Shown piece by piece: positions 1 through 10,816 of a stretch of 52,584 nucleotides of DNA. This stretch comes from Schizophyllum amplum (lineage: Eukaryota > Basidiomycota > Agaricomycetes > Agaricales > Schizophyllaceae). The notes beneath the pieces were generated by a model that was given only the letters and a program-made list of their open reading frames with translations, did not search any database and was not told where the DNA came from. Each line of letters starts with the position of its first letter. Within the stretch, counting starts at the first letter, position 1. Position numbers and translations under genes: made by a program. The stretch covers positions 1 through 52,584 of the forward strand of contig VDMD01000149.1 in NCBI GenBank assembly GCA_007026445.1, given 5' to 3'.

Positions 1-924
1 TCTCTTCCTTCGCCTCCGCCACTGCCTCCTCCTGCACTGGTGGCTCGAGGACCCCCTCCCAGACGGGCCCGTACTCCCCTCGCAAGTTCACGCCCGACTT
101 GTCACTCATCGGGAAGGCCGAGCTCAAGTACGTCATGATGCGACCGCAGAACTCAGTCGCGCCCGTTTTCGAGAGGCGCTTGAGCAACGCGTTGAGCATG
201 CGGAGGAGCACGAGTCCGTTCTTGGGTGTGATGCCGCTGAGGACGCGGGACGCGCGGGCCTGGAGCCAATCGAAGACGACGGAGCATGAGGCGGCAGTAT
301 GGGTTTCCAGCACGTCGTAGATGATGCCGTAGAACGACGAGTGTTCCCAGGCGTCTGTGACGAGGATGAGTGGGGATGTGAGATAGACTGTAATGGAGGA
401 CGCACCGAGTTCGAAGAAAGCTAACGCGATGTCGAGCCTGAGCTGCAAGCGTTCGTAGTAGTCTGTCTCGGTCCTTCAAAGCTTGGGCCTCTGTTGCCTG
501 GATTACGGGTTAGAGCCTCGGGCAGCAGGTCGAAGAAGAGCATGCGCACTGCAAGTTTCAAGCAATCTTGTTTAAGGAGGTATTCCCAGCGTCCCTTGCG
601 GTTCTCCGATGTGCCCTCTCCGCGTGTAGAGTCAAGCATCTGCTGGACAGCGCTCCTGATATCATCCTGAGTGACTGGTGAAGGCAGCGCGTCCAGCAGC
701 TGGTCTAGGTGGCGCGCGGCGAACCATGCTGAGCTGTTGTGAGGAACGTCTTGTCGTCCAAGCCGTTGCAGATTCGATGAAGCCAGAGGTGTGGTAGGCC
801 TTGATGATTGTGGGGGGGCAGAACAAAGCGTCAAGTGGTTGTTGTCTGTTTGCGCATCTTTCTGCGCCAGACCGACGTACCGACGAACAATGGCACGACC
901 GAATGCGGCATCCTGCTTTCTCAT
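1..924 (-). CDS. THOC1: THO complex subunit 1 (Hpr1/THOC1), N-terminal part, runs off left edge
   Basis: Subunit of the nuclear THO/TREX complex, which couples RNA polymerase II elongation to mRNP packaging and export. Read leftwards, the protein contains LVLLRMLNALLKRLSKTG, FCGRIMTYLSSAFPMSDKSG and VNLRGEYGPVWEG. These match the most conserved stretch of THOC1 (human LLRMCNDLLRRLSKSQ, then SEKSGLNLQ). A 44-nt GT-AG intron at 463-506 joins FFDLLPEALT to HYYERLQLRLDIALAFFELG. The start at 924 is the only Met opening this frame; the first 60 or so residues match nothing I recall, so the true start could be internal or follow another intron. The 3' half, including any death domain, lies outside the window. 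The start codon is 17 bases from that of the divergent gene at 942, so the two must share a promoter or have overlapping leaders. Confidence 0.85.
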
Positions 925-941
925 CGCGCCGTCATCTCGTC

Positions 942-1280
942 ATGGCTGAGGGCGCCAACGGCTCACAACGCACGAGCGACGCCGCTACTGGAACCAATGG
1001 CGCCGAAGCTCAGACTAATGGCACCTCCAACTCTGTGAACGGCGATGTTGCCAAGCTTGCCGCGCTCATTGCCGGCACGAACACAGGCTCGTCTGAGGAT
1101 ACCATCTCCGAGCACGATCTTGGACGGCTCTTGGCGCAGCTCGATGACGCACACGGGATTGCGCAGGGGATGGAGAGCAAGCTCGACAGCATGCTCGAAC
1201 ATCTCGATGAACTGCTCGGTACTCTGGAAGCACCCGCGAATGCGACTACACAGCAGACTACAGATGCAACGAGCAAGTAA
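942..1280 (+). CDS. small acidic coiled-coil protein, 112 aa, unknown
   Basis: Single-exon frame starting MAEGANGSQRT in good context (tcgtcATGgct) and ending at TAA 1278-1280. Residues 1-40 are Asn/Thr/Gly-rich and probably disordered. Residues from about 55 to 95 are rich in Leu, Asp and Glu with heptad-like spacing (LGRLLAQLDDAHG, SKLDSMLEHLDELLGTLEA), which suggests a helical coiled coil. The tail is Thr/Gln-rich. The size and coil recall small adaptor subunits such as those of BLOC-1/BORC complexes, but I see no diagnostic motif and do not assign it. Transcribed divergently from THOC1 across a 17-base gap. Confidence 0.6.
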   Translation: MAEGANGSQRTSDAATGTNGAEAQTNGTSNSVNGDVAKLAALIAGTNTGSSEDTISEHDLGRLLAQLDDAHGIAQGMESKLDSMLEHLDELLGTLEAPANATTQQTTDATSK

Positions 1281-1678
1281 GGGAAGCAGACATATTGTGT
1301 TCATCTCGAGAATGAATCTGCGACAGGTGCGTAGTAGCTGGATCTCTGTCGCAACCGAACTGACTCTCATGTTGGCCTGAAGCTGTTGTAGGATGCATAT
1401 AGTCGCTTTTGTTCGCGTATGTGCGCCCAAGTCAGGAGCGAGGACGATTCAGCCGACGCAGCTGCACTTTGTCTGTCGAAGCCAGGCGCTGTGTCCAGAG
1501 GTCGTCGCTGCACATGACTCCGATCCGTGCTTAAGCTTGTGACTCATGGACCTGTACTCGCAACATACGATCGTCAATCGTTGGAGGGACGAATCCCTGC
1601 ATCTATCAACACGCTCATCTGTATCGTTACATCGAAACAACAAAGTCTATGAAGTCTTCGCTAAAAGTCATCGCTGCA
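1281..1678. other. convergent intergenic stretch, no gene seen
   Basis: Lies between the 3' ends of the small coiled-coil gene and the amidase. Short frames here have no family resemblance, splice logic or start context. Probably the two 3' UTRs. Confidence 0.5.
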
Positions 1679-4356
1679 TCACAGAACGTCGTACAGCTGC
1701 GTCTTGGGGACGGCTTCCGCGTACGCCTTTTTCTGCAGACGCACATGCGTCGCTTGCTCGAAAGCGTAGGCTTTTTGCACTCGTCAGCGGTCAGACCACC
1801 CAGCACAATGAATTCGACGCACCATAAGACAGCAGCTGTGCCTCCGTCCACTCCGTTGAGGCGAACGTCAGACCGTGCGGCTTGCCGGGGTACGGGCTAA
1901 TAGTCAAGGTGAGCATCACACAACGACTAACCTTCGGAAAGACTCTTACTCGTAAATTCTGCGCAGGCGTCCCGTCAGCACCTATTTCATTCCCGAGAAT
2001 CTGATCACTCACATGTTGCTGTAGTTCGACGGCGGAACGGTAGCAGTGTTAAGGTAGGGCGTCGCCACGGTATCATCCGGGAGGAATCTGCAATAAGCAA
2101 GTTAGGATTTGGACCGTTGACCACGCTCGACGCTCGAAGGACGCACCCCATCGGCACCGTCACTTGCGGGAACATCGCCTTGTACCATCCCGCGTTCTGC
2201 GGGCTCGGGAAGACGAAGGCAGACACATTGTACTTGGCCTTCGTGTCGTGGATGATTTGCTGCGCGGTGAACGTGTCGTTGGAGACGATGGCGAGGTAGG
2301 ACGCGTTGGCGCGCGAGTAGGGAAGCGCGGCCTCCATCCTGCGTTAGAAGTTAGTCATGGCAGTCACGGTTATGGACAGCCGACAGAAGCATGACTTACC
2401 GAGACATGGACTCGTATGTAGGCTGGTGATTTGAGGTGAGCGGATGTCTACACAGACGTTTGGCCACAAAATGCTTACTGGCATTTCCAGCTCGGGGTGG
2501 TCGTAGTTGAACGCGATGAGCTGCTCGAGGGAGCGCACACCAGATGGGTTGCTATGATGCGTATAGGTGAGCACGCTCAGCCGAACATCACGAGCAATGT
2601 GCCACATACTCAAGCAGTCCCTCGAAGTAAGCCTCAAGCTGCCACTTGAAATCCGCACCGTAGGTCGACGCGCGCCCGTCGCTATTCGACATTAGCCCCC
2701 CTCAAGTTCAGTGTTTAACGAGCGGAATACGCACTCGAACCAAAGCAAGCTGTCGATGTCCGTGATGTTCGCGTCCACGATCTCCGCACCCAGGGACTTC
2801 AGCACCTCGAGCGCGTTGTAAAAGATCGGGTTGAGGCTCTCCCTGCACGTCCCTCGTGTCAACTTCCGCCCCAACACAACTGCCTTCGAACGCCGGCACT
2901 CACGGAAGACCATTACCACCAGCTGCCGCCGCGCCGCTGTAGCCGATCTTCTCCCAAGGGACACCGAGGCGCACGCCGCGCAGGGCGTGCTTCGAGAGGC
3001 CGGCGGTGTAGTCGGGCAGCGGTTCCGGCTGGGCCAGAGTCCAGTTGTCCCAGCGGCTGCAGGGAAGGTCAGTCTAGCTGCTGAACTCGAGACGGGATGC
3101 CAGACGTACTCGGGCCCGGCGATCACGTTGAGGAGGTGGGCGGCGTCGGTGACGGTGCGCGCGTGCGGGCCGGCGGTGTCTATCGAACGTGAGTGGACGT
3201 TCGAGTATACCATGCCGTGGCTAACAACGTACCGTAGTGCTCTGTGATGGGGACGACTGGGGGTAGATGGTGGTCAGTAGGACGTCGGCTACCGGGCCAC
3301 GAGAGGCGACCTACGTCCAGCGCGAGACACGAGCCCGACGGTCGGGCGGACACCGACAAGGTTGTTGTACGACGCGGGATATACGACGCTGCCCGCGGTG
3401 TCCGTACCTCTGGGTGGAGTGTCAGCGATGAGTGCGAAGGACGATGGGTCACACGCACAGTGCGCCGGCGGAGAGACCGATGGCTGTGGCGACCGCGCTG
3501 CCTGACGAGCTGCCACCGGGCATGCCCTGCGGGTAATATGGGCTGTAACACTTGGGTGATGTGAGTGACGCAAGTTCAGGAGACGGGACACATAGGCAAC
3601 GCGTACCTGACCACCGACGGCGGACCATCCTGAGGCGAAGGTCAACTTCGAGTCGAGGAAGCAAGACCTTTTGATGAGGCTTACCGTTGGGAACGATACC
3701 TCGCCAGGCGCTGTACAGATGTTAGTATCTTCGACCTCTGAGTAAGATGAGATACTCACGCAAATTGCGACAGGTTGGCCTTGCCGAGTATGATGGCGCC
3801 CGCCTTTTTCAGCTTCTCGATGGTGTACGCATCACGCTGGACGTGAGTGTTGATCAACGCATAAGAACCGCTTCGCAAGAGGTCAATAACGATATTCCGG
3901 TATATGCTTTTGAAGAAATTGCTCACGCAGTCGTGTTCATTCCATCCTCGTACTGCGTGTCGTAATTTCCTTCACCACAAAGGGCAGGCCGTGCAGTGGG
4001 CCGAGCGCCTTGCCGTGCTTGCGGAGCTTGTCCGCGTGCGCGGCAGCATCCAGCGCGACGGGGCTCGTCTGGATGATGGCGCTGAGGTTGGCACCCTGCT
4101 TGTTGACCTCCTCAATGCGCGCAAAGTACGCCTGCGTGTTCGTATCAGCGTCATTGCACGCCGTATGTGCCCGGTTGCTCCTTACCTTGACCAGGTCCAC
4201 GCTGGTGTAGTGTCCCTTGTCTAGCCCGTGCTGCAGCTCCGCGAAGGTCGCCTCGTACAGGTCGGGGAGGTCATGGTGGCGCGGCGTCTGGAGGAACTCG
4301 CCAAACGCAGACGCGACGAGGATGGACGCGATGAGAGCGCACGTCGGGAACAACAT
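1679..4356 (-). pseudogene. secreted amidase (amidase-signature family), multi-exon, probable frameshift at the catalytic Lys
   Basis: Amidase-signature hydrolases cleave amide bonds with a Ser-cisSer-Lys triad. Exon 1 encodes a signal peptide (MLFPTCALIASILVASAFG). About ten exons follow, including HGLPFVVK (Lys), GMPGGSSSGSAVATAIGLS (cis-Ser loop), LGTDTAGSVVYPASYNN (Ser nucleophile) with VGVRPTVGLVSR, RSIDTAGPHARTV, and a last exon AYAFEQATHVRLQKKAYAEA ending at TGA (1679-1681). Example introns are 4132-4185 and one joining MNTTA to GSYAL. After the Lys codon (3970-3972) the family motif K-D-N is broken: one base is missing near 3967/3968. The downstream frame N-Y-D-T-Q-Y-E-D-G-M is correct only if that base is restored. 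No GT-AG intron can absorb this. Either a real inactivating frameshift or a sequencing error; all other exons look intact. Confidence 0.75.
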
Positions 4357-4870
4357 TGCCGTCGATACCGAAGGACGTCACAAGCGGAGGTGTCGTCGAC
4401 TAAGGGCACCAAGCTGCTCACGACGGCGGTCTCGTAATTTATACGAAGCGCATCGGGAATGCGTGCCGACGTCAAGATAAGGAAACGGTATGATAAGACT
4501 GCTCGAGGGCGCCGAGAGCCGCCTCAAAGTCGGAAAACGTGCCTCAGGGGGCGGGACGGAAAGATGCTAGTTCATCTTCGCACCGGACCACTAATATCTT
4601 GGCCATAAATGTCTTACGTGGCGATGTTTATGCGATGAAGCACTCTTTGAGGCAAGTCAGGAACATTGTACTTGCGAGTCTCTGAGCTGCCACGGTACTC
4701 TTTCTCTGTCGAGTGCGTGCGTTGTCGTGAACGGCATACATATGGAAGTCGTACATACATGGAATCGACCAAAAAATACAATCAGCTTGAAAGACCCGTG
4801 AAATGAAAGAAAGAAAAAGAAGATTGCAGTAAACTACCCCCGTCGACAGCACCCGCCGGCAATCCGCCGG
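4357..4870. other. intergenic, amidase promoter and 3' end of CFEM gene
   Basis: No convincing gene. Just upstream of the amidase start, on its coding strand, is an AT-rich tataaat-like element (plus strand atttatac at 4437-4444) that could serve as a TATA box. The left-hand part (4628-4870) is AT-richer and is probably the 3' UTR of neighbouring transcripts. Confidence 0.35.
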
Positions 4871-5742
4871 CTAGTAATAAAGGCCGTACAAGAGCAAAGG
4901 CAACATCAGGGCCAGGACCGACGTCATGACGTGACTATGAGTACGCGACAGTGCACCGTTGGAATCATCGCTGGCAGTTGACGCGGGTGGCGCCACTGAT
5001 CGCGTAGGCGTCGAGGAGGAGGTGATGGTGAGCTTTACGGTACTTGTGCTACTTGTGCTGTCGCCGCTGGACTCAGAGGAGGATGCGGCTGTGGCCGTGT
5101 TGGCAATGGTCGTCTCGCCGTTCCTCGTGCTCGCGCTCGTCGTTGCGCTGTCTCCGCCCGAGTCTGAGGATGCCTCCGTAACGAGCGTCGTCTGCACGGC
5201 CGTGCTAGTCACAACTGTGTCGAATGTCGTGGAGGTTACAGTGATACCAGAGGTAACCGTGGTGCGCGTCACAGTACCGGCGCGCGTCGTGGTCGTGTCG
5301 GAAGTCGTCGCGTGTGCGCTGGTCATTGTCGTCGTGCCTGTTCGTGTTTGTGAATCGGAGGTCGTTGAGTTACTCGTAGATGTAGACGTGGCTGTATGCG
5401 CATTGGCCAGCATTCAAGATGCCAAAGAAGGTCGACGTACCAGCCTCACAAAGGAACTCGAGAACGTAGTCCACGACGTCCTGCTCATCTAGGTCGCAAG
5501 AATGCACGGAGCATTGCTGAATTTCCGGAGAGAATGACCGCGATGAGCAGAGACATTCAAGGTCGATCCTACAACGAATGAGTCGCGCGATGGGATAATA
5601 TGTAGGATGAAGCGCACCTGGACCCGCAGCCAGACACGCTTACGGCACGATCGGCGCAATCGTCCGCGCAGTTAGGCAAGCCTTCGAGTTGCGCGAAAAT
5701 CCCCGCGGTTGCGAGTAGCAGTACATAGATCTCTCTCCTCAT
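4871..5742 (-). CDS. CFEM-domain GPI-anchored cell-surface protein
   Basis: Fungal CFEM proteins sit in the cell wall or membrane; some bind haem through the CFEM fold. Start at 5742 gives MRREIYVLLLATAGIFAQ, a signal peptide. Two introns are removed, both GTnnGT...AG. The mature N-terminus has eight cysteines at residues 25, 29, 39, 47, 49, 61, 66 and 82 in CFEM spacing, and Asp44 in the IDLECLC context, the usual haem-ligand position. After the domain comes about 130 residues of Ser/Thr repeats (STSTSNSTTSDSQTRTGTT), typical of an O-mannosylated stalk. The C-terminus is an Ser/Asn site followed by a hydrophobic tail, VMTSVLALMLPLLLYGLYY, the classic GPI-attachment signal. Total about 255 aa, complete. 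Confidence 0.88.
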
Positions 5743-6482
5743 CACTGCGCGTTGAGTAAAACGTGAGGGCGGGAGAGTCAAGGCAAGAGGCAAGTCCCGA
5801 GAGAGGCATGGCACGTCGCAGGCAAATTGGCAGACCGCTGAAGAAGATTTCGGCGGTTCAGAAGCATCGAACCCGGTACTTGCTGGGCCATAAGACCACG
5901 CTAGCACGCGCTCCGGAAATACTGACCAATCAGCGGAGGAAGACAGAGGATCCGCTCGTCGACAGAATGGCAGGTAAGCTCTTCTCAGCCGCACGTGAGT
6001 GCATGGAACGAGATCGGGGCCGTGGCTATGCGTGCCCTCATTGGACAAAATTATTGGAGTTGCGCAAAGTCACGTGGCCTTGCACTTTTGTCACGTGGCC
6101 TTACGCTTCCGTAGTTACAACATGACGTTCGACTTAGCGCTACCGTCACATGCCCTTCGACTTCGGTGTGGCGTGCATCTGATGTTAGCGTTTGCCATCT
6201 CTATGTAACACTCTGCGTCTACGCACTTACCACAGCGTGACAAGGCCTGAGAGTGTCGACAAGAGGACGCTCGGGCAGTGCTCGTCGAAGACAGCGATCC
6301 GAGGCGGCGTCGGCCCGACCTCCGCAGCGGCCCGGGCGCCATCCATCCAATTTTGGTTAAAGTTCCTCTCGACCATCATGAGTCCTCACCGGCATCAGTG
6401 AGCGCACGGGCTGCTTGCGTCGTACGACGAAGCCGATGCATTCACCTCACAACACATCTGTTAAATGTAAATCATCGTCCTT
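5743..6482. promoter_or_regulatory. CFEM gene upstream region with paired CACGTG elements
   Basis: No gene is supported. The 13-base sequence GTCACGTGGCCTT occurs at 6069-6081 and again at 6090-6102, exactly 21 bases apart (two helical turns). A degenerate third copy, GTCACATGCCCTT, is at 6145-6157. CACGTG is the canonical E-box bound by bHLH factors (Cbf1/Pho4 type), so these are plausible upstream elements of the CFEM gene. Confidence 0.4.
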
Positions 6483-6876
6483 AGACCGTATTTGATTCGG
6501 TATATATCAACTTCTGCACTTGCAAAACGCTGCTCCACTAAGTGTAGCTGATCATTCAAAATTACATGCCCTTCGTTCAAAATCAAAGAGCCGCTGTTGT
6601 TGTACAGCCCATTGCAGGTTGACCACAGGCTCGAACACGCGTAATGACGCGCACGGGCGTATGCCACCTGAGTCTACAGGCATGTCGGCGATGTCCGACA
6701 GCGTTTTCCGGCGGAGAGCAGCGACAGCCGGCCGTTCTACCACTCCTCCTCCCAGCCTCCGCCTATGTATTTTATTAATCTCGTTTTGAATTTCATCTAT
6801 CTTGCCCTCGTAGATGAATTTCGACGAGCTGCTTAGTTAAGTAAATCCTTGATATATACCGAATCAAATACGGTCT
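6483..6876. mobile_element. 394-bp MITE-like element with 28-bp perfect terminal inverted repeats
   Basis: Bases 6483-6510 (beginning agaccgtatttgattcgg) and 6849-6876 are exact reverse complements over 28 positions. The match stops on both sides. The trinucleotide CTT flanks both ends (6480-6482 and 6877-6879), a possible 3-bp target-site duplication. The interior has no transposase and only short frames, so the element is non-autonomous. A 3-bp duplication is compatible with PIF/Harbinger or CACTA-like superfamilies, but the terminal bases are not CACTA, so the superfamily stays open. Confidence 0.85.
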
Positions 6877-8609
6877 CTTGTTACGATAGTAAATTCGCGC
6901 ATCAACATTTCGGCGAGTCAGAATTACAATAATGGCCGAGCGATAACAGGACGACCTCCTCAAGAATCAATTTAGAGCGGCAACAATATCAATGGTCACG
7001 CTCAGGATACGCCGGGAGGTACGTCGTATGGTACTTAGTTGGTTTGAGCGTAGCCTCTGGCTCGGGTTTGTTTTGCGCTGTAAGTACCCGCATCGAAGTC
7101 CGAGAGCGAAGTTGGCCCAGTCTCGAGAGCGCTTGCGCGGCCTACATATTCACTCTCTGATGTTTCCTTACAACCTGTATATCTACCGCTGTACCGGCAC
7201 CGCTCTCCTTTGCTATCCTCCTTCGCCGGCGATGGACAGTGCAGTGCCGCGCTTACAGTGCAAGTCTCTTGTCTGCGAAACTTCGTTAACCTTACAGATC
7301 AATTAGCGCGCTCTTCCTCGTGATCAAGCTCCCATAAGTACTCGCCACCCAACATGGCCGACATGTACACCGTCTACGGCAAACCCTCGACAGGGTTTCT
7401 AACCCGTCTCACGTTGGGTCATGACGTCCTTAGTTCGGACATATAACCCTGCCTTCAATGCTAGGTGCCACGATACTCCCCGGCTCTCGCCCTCGCCCGT
7501 GCACTGCATATGACGGTCGAAGCGGACCACATTCGACGGACGTCGGAACGTCGCAATACTCGCAAAGTTAAACTTCAATGCGTCGAGCCTGGCGCTGGAA
7601 TCTCTTACGAACGACCGCGGGCCGCGGGGACGAACACGAGGGGTGCCTAGCGCTGTCGTACATGTGATTTCAGTGGTTCACAGCGATACACTTCTTGTAC
7701 TTACATGCTGCTGCCAACTTAGTCCTTGTAGCGCGTTCCACTCACTGTGCCGTCGTGGACCTCGCCCGGACCCCGCCGCCCGCCGTCGTCGTGGCATCAC
7801 CCCGCTCACGCCCGTCGCCGTATGTACCTCGTTCACTTCATTTCCTCCGCTGGTTTATCTCAAGGCAATTCTATTGACGCTCCGGGCCGCAAAAGCAATG
7901 TAAAACGACCTGCAAGCTCGAATAATCTGCGCGGGAAGGCTCGAGGACTGTTTCGATGGATATGGGGTGTTGTAGAGGGATTTGAAATTGCGAGCGGCGC
8001 GCAGTGCCGCTGTGTACTCTGCCAGGTGCGCTCATTCACTCTACAGACACTTTACAACCTCCATGGCCCTTGCCGTGTTCCTGTCGGCTCTCAAAATTGC
8101 CATTGGGCTTTGCTTTACAGTCGTTCGAGCCCTTGCAATTCACCCATCTACTTGTCAAAGCCGAGGTCGAAGTCGCTGGAACGGTAAGGCAAATGCTGAC
8201 GGATATCCCGCAGGCTTTGAACTCAAAAAGTAACTTAATCTTCCGGCGAGCGAGACCGAGACTTGCCTGTCCTCGTCTTTCTTGCACCCGTCCCGTTGCT
8301 GTTTCCCTTGCAAATTTCACACACTAAGACAGTACCCCGCCCTCCGGCTATAGTGCCATCATGCCCGGAGGCTCTATATGGTGTCCCAGCGTCAACCCAA
8401 CGTATCGTGTTCCGGAAATTGAGGTGAATAGCACAACCTTATTTTTGAGCTCGCATTGCGTTGACAATGTTCCACAGCGCCCGAGTGAAATTTTCAAGAA
8501 AGTATCTCGTCCGGCGGGCGGGCTTCGCGCGTCTGTCTTCGCTCTCTAACTCATGTTAAGTTGCGTCCACGGACCCCGTTAAGTTGCGTCCGTGAACCCT
8601 GTGTCCACT
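6877..8609. other. gene-poor stretch, no supported gene
   Basis: Numerous short frames with no family resemblance, consistent Kozak context or splice chain. A small hairpin (aaaccct/agggttt with a 4-base loop) is at about 7381-7398. At 8554-8600 the motif gttaagttgcgtcc is repeated in tandem with a 24-base period. Could include an unrecognised non-coding transcript or decayed DNA around the MITE. Confidence 0.4.
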
Positions 8610-8982
8610 ATGTTCACGATCCCGATACGCGAGCGACAACGGATCGCCTCCCGGCGAGCGGTCCTTGGGCATACGGTTCCTATCGTCGACAATGCATTTT
8701 TGTCCCTTGGTACGTTGGCACATCGTATTCTGTTTCCGTGATTGAGGGACATCTTGACCCAGGGCTTGTACTTTACTGATGACATTTCCAGCGGCGCAAA
8801 AGATCGACGTTAGCGAGGCCGGCGCGCGCGCCTTGCAGTTGCCTGAGGACGTATGTTGGTGTCCGCGCGGCGCGAACGAAGGAATCCAGTTCACAGACGG
8901 CGTGCTGACAATGGACATTCGCGGCAAGCTCAGCATACCAATCGACCGACGGTCTGGAATTTGCGTTATCCCTCGTCTGTGA
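8610..8982 (+). CDS. weak candidate two-exon small protein, 96 aa
   Basis: A start at 8610 (MFTIPIRERQRIASRRAV) reads to 8709. A GT-AG intron of 82 bases (8710-8791, gtacgt...ttccag) then joins in frame to a second exon, AAQKIDVSEAGARALQLPED, ending at TGA 8980-8982. The joined frame is open and the intron is of normal type, but I recognise no family, and the surroundings are gene-poor. It may be chance. Confidence 0.22.
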
Positions 8983-10171
8983 TTTGGGCGCTATGGTGGG
9001 AGCAGACGGCGGCGAAGGTGGGTGCGAGGGCTCGCCCTGGGAGGGTGCCGCATTGGCGTGGGAAGGGGGGGTGCCGAATCGCCCAGTATTCGGCTGCACA
9101 GTTGGAGGCTTCTCTTGCCCGGATCCATACTTTGACCGGCTACTGGCATACATTTACTCTACTGGCAGATCCTTCCTTCTCGACCCTCTTGTCCCTCCGT
9201 CCTGTTGTCTCCCTATGGTGGCATCTCTCCCTGTTCACCCACGCACTCCGTGTCTTGCACCGTCCACAACATATCCAACAAAGGACAACACTCACACTAT
9301 CTGAGATACTACTTGGTGGTTCTATCCTCCCATTCAACCCGCGAACACTTGCCTGTGTTTGTGCTTATTTGCTGCCGTCTTCCAACCAGCCATCTGGAAC
9401 TCACATACATCACACACCCATCCCAAATGTAGTACCAAGACAGAAATCATACTGCCCTTGATTCATTCAAGCAACGTCGAACGCTAATGCCTTAAGGTGT
9501 AAGTCGAACGACACGTGACCGAGTGTCCTAACTCTAAGACCACGTGACCAATGGTCCTAACTCTAAGACCACGTGATCTTGCTAACGCCTAAACGCAAGG
9601 CCGTAATTGTCACTAATTGTACAAGCGGATCGTCCCATGCACAAGCCGTTCAATTTAGTCCAGTCCGGGCACTTATACGTGGCAGATGTTGAGGCGCCCG
9701 TCGATGAGAGCGATGGATTTCAGCACCTGGGCTGTAGAGTCGCAGAGGTTGCGTGCCCTTGTCAAGCCTGCGAGCCGTTACTTGTCAGAGGTCAGCTGCC
9801 CGTAGTACCCGCCTCATTGAAAACTTGGGTAGCGAGAGAAGGTGATGATGAGGTCTTGATTCATCCCAAGTGTGCTTCATGAAGCCGCTATCTCGTCCTC
9901 TTGATTCGACAAGTCTGCTCATGTGCATGAGCGAGCACCGACAACGGTGACTGCCGTGATGACGGAAGAAAGCACGTTAGCCTCCGCTTCGGCGAACGCC
10001 GATGCGTGACTTCATGTCGGAGACGAACAATGGAACAGACAATGGACGGCAACAACAGTGGGAAAATGAGCACCGCTCGGACCGAGATCATGATATAGCG
10101 CCTTCGATACGGGTCTATTGTGACCTTGCCACCCACCATCATCGCCACCAAAGCCAGTCAGCCCGCTCATC
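8983..10171. promoter_or_regulatory. upstream region of the chromodomain gene with 29-bp-periodic E-box repeat
   Basis: No gene supported. Between 9510 and 9575 three CACGTG sites lie at 9512-9517, 9541-9546 and 9570-9575, exactly 29 bases apart, within a degenerate repeat containing cctaactctaagac. A frame at 9607-9882 has no ATG at its head and no family match, so it was not called. Confidence 0.45.
9510..9575. repeat. short tandem repeat carrying three E-boxes
   Basis: Copy 1 has the arms GACAC...GTGTC (9510-9514 and 9523-9527). Copy 2 has GACCA...TGGTC (9538-9542 and 9552-9556). Both are followed by cctaactctaa. Copy 3 begins at 9567 and lacks the second arm. E-box spacing is 29 bases throughout. 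Confidence 0.8.
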
Positions 10172-10816
10172 ATGTCGACCACAGTGAACGCTCAGGCTTC
10201 CGCGTCGAATCCGGAGTCCGTCGAGGAGGAAGTCTATATTGGTATGTCTCTGCAAGGACACTGAGATGACAACAGGCCGCTAAAGCCCCTGATTACTTCA
10301 GAGACCATTATTCAAGCGCAAGTTATGGCCGACTCTTCAGGCTGGGTGAGTACGGCGACCGCCGTCGTCGCTCTCGCATCGAACTCACGTCCGCGCAGGA
10401 GTATCTCGTCAAGGTGATTTTGGATGAGTCTGCTTTGATCCGTTGTAGCCGAAGGCTCATATCACTAAGTGGGTGGGATATCCTGATGCAGACAACTCGT
10501 ACGGTACCGCGATACTTGCTGCGACCCCACCACCTTCTGACGCACCACGTATACAGTTACCTGGCCAAGGAAGACGAGCCTTTTGCGGAAGATATGATAC
10601 ATAGTCTCTGGGAAGCCCTTGACGGACCCGGCAACGACGATCGGGACTATCGACCAGGGGAGATTCTCAAAGCTCCGGCGAAATGGATGGGTGAGTGCGG
10701 AGTGGATAGCCCCATGCATGCGCAAGACACGATTTGATTTTTGTCGTACAGAGCGTCAAAGCAGGAAGTCTCTCCGCAAGTATGACCGCAAGCAGCCCGC
10801 TAATCGTCAAGGGTGA
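10172..10816 (+). CDS. small chromodomain-like protein, 118 aa, six exons
   Basis: Chromodomains read methylated histone lysines. Exons by my reading: 10172-10241, 10302-10345, 10399-10413 (15-nt micro-exon), 10470-10498, 10557-10690 and 10752-10816, totalling 357 bases in frame. The spliced product has an acidic start (ESVEEEVYIETIIQAQ), then GWEYLVKWVGYPDADNSY. This matches the chromodomain core EYLVKWKGYP-(D/E)xxNTW and keeps the Trp and Tyr of the aromatic cage; the first cage position appears to be Val rather than Tyr, and the usual final Trp is Tyr. The middle (DMIHSLWEALDGP) resembles the chromodomain C-terminal helix. The tail is basic (ERQSRKSLRKYDRKQ). The stop codon lies inside the 3' end of the convergent DNA methyltransferase gene, a 17-base coding overlap. 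Confidence 0.7.

Noticed and set aside
6520..6789. Frames inside the MITE on both strands
   Set aside because: 60-90 codons without transposase motifs; expected by chance in a non-autonomous element.
9607..9882. 91-aa plus-strand frame
   Set aside because: Opens with TTG rather than ATG; the internal Met frame shows no family resemblance or promoter.
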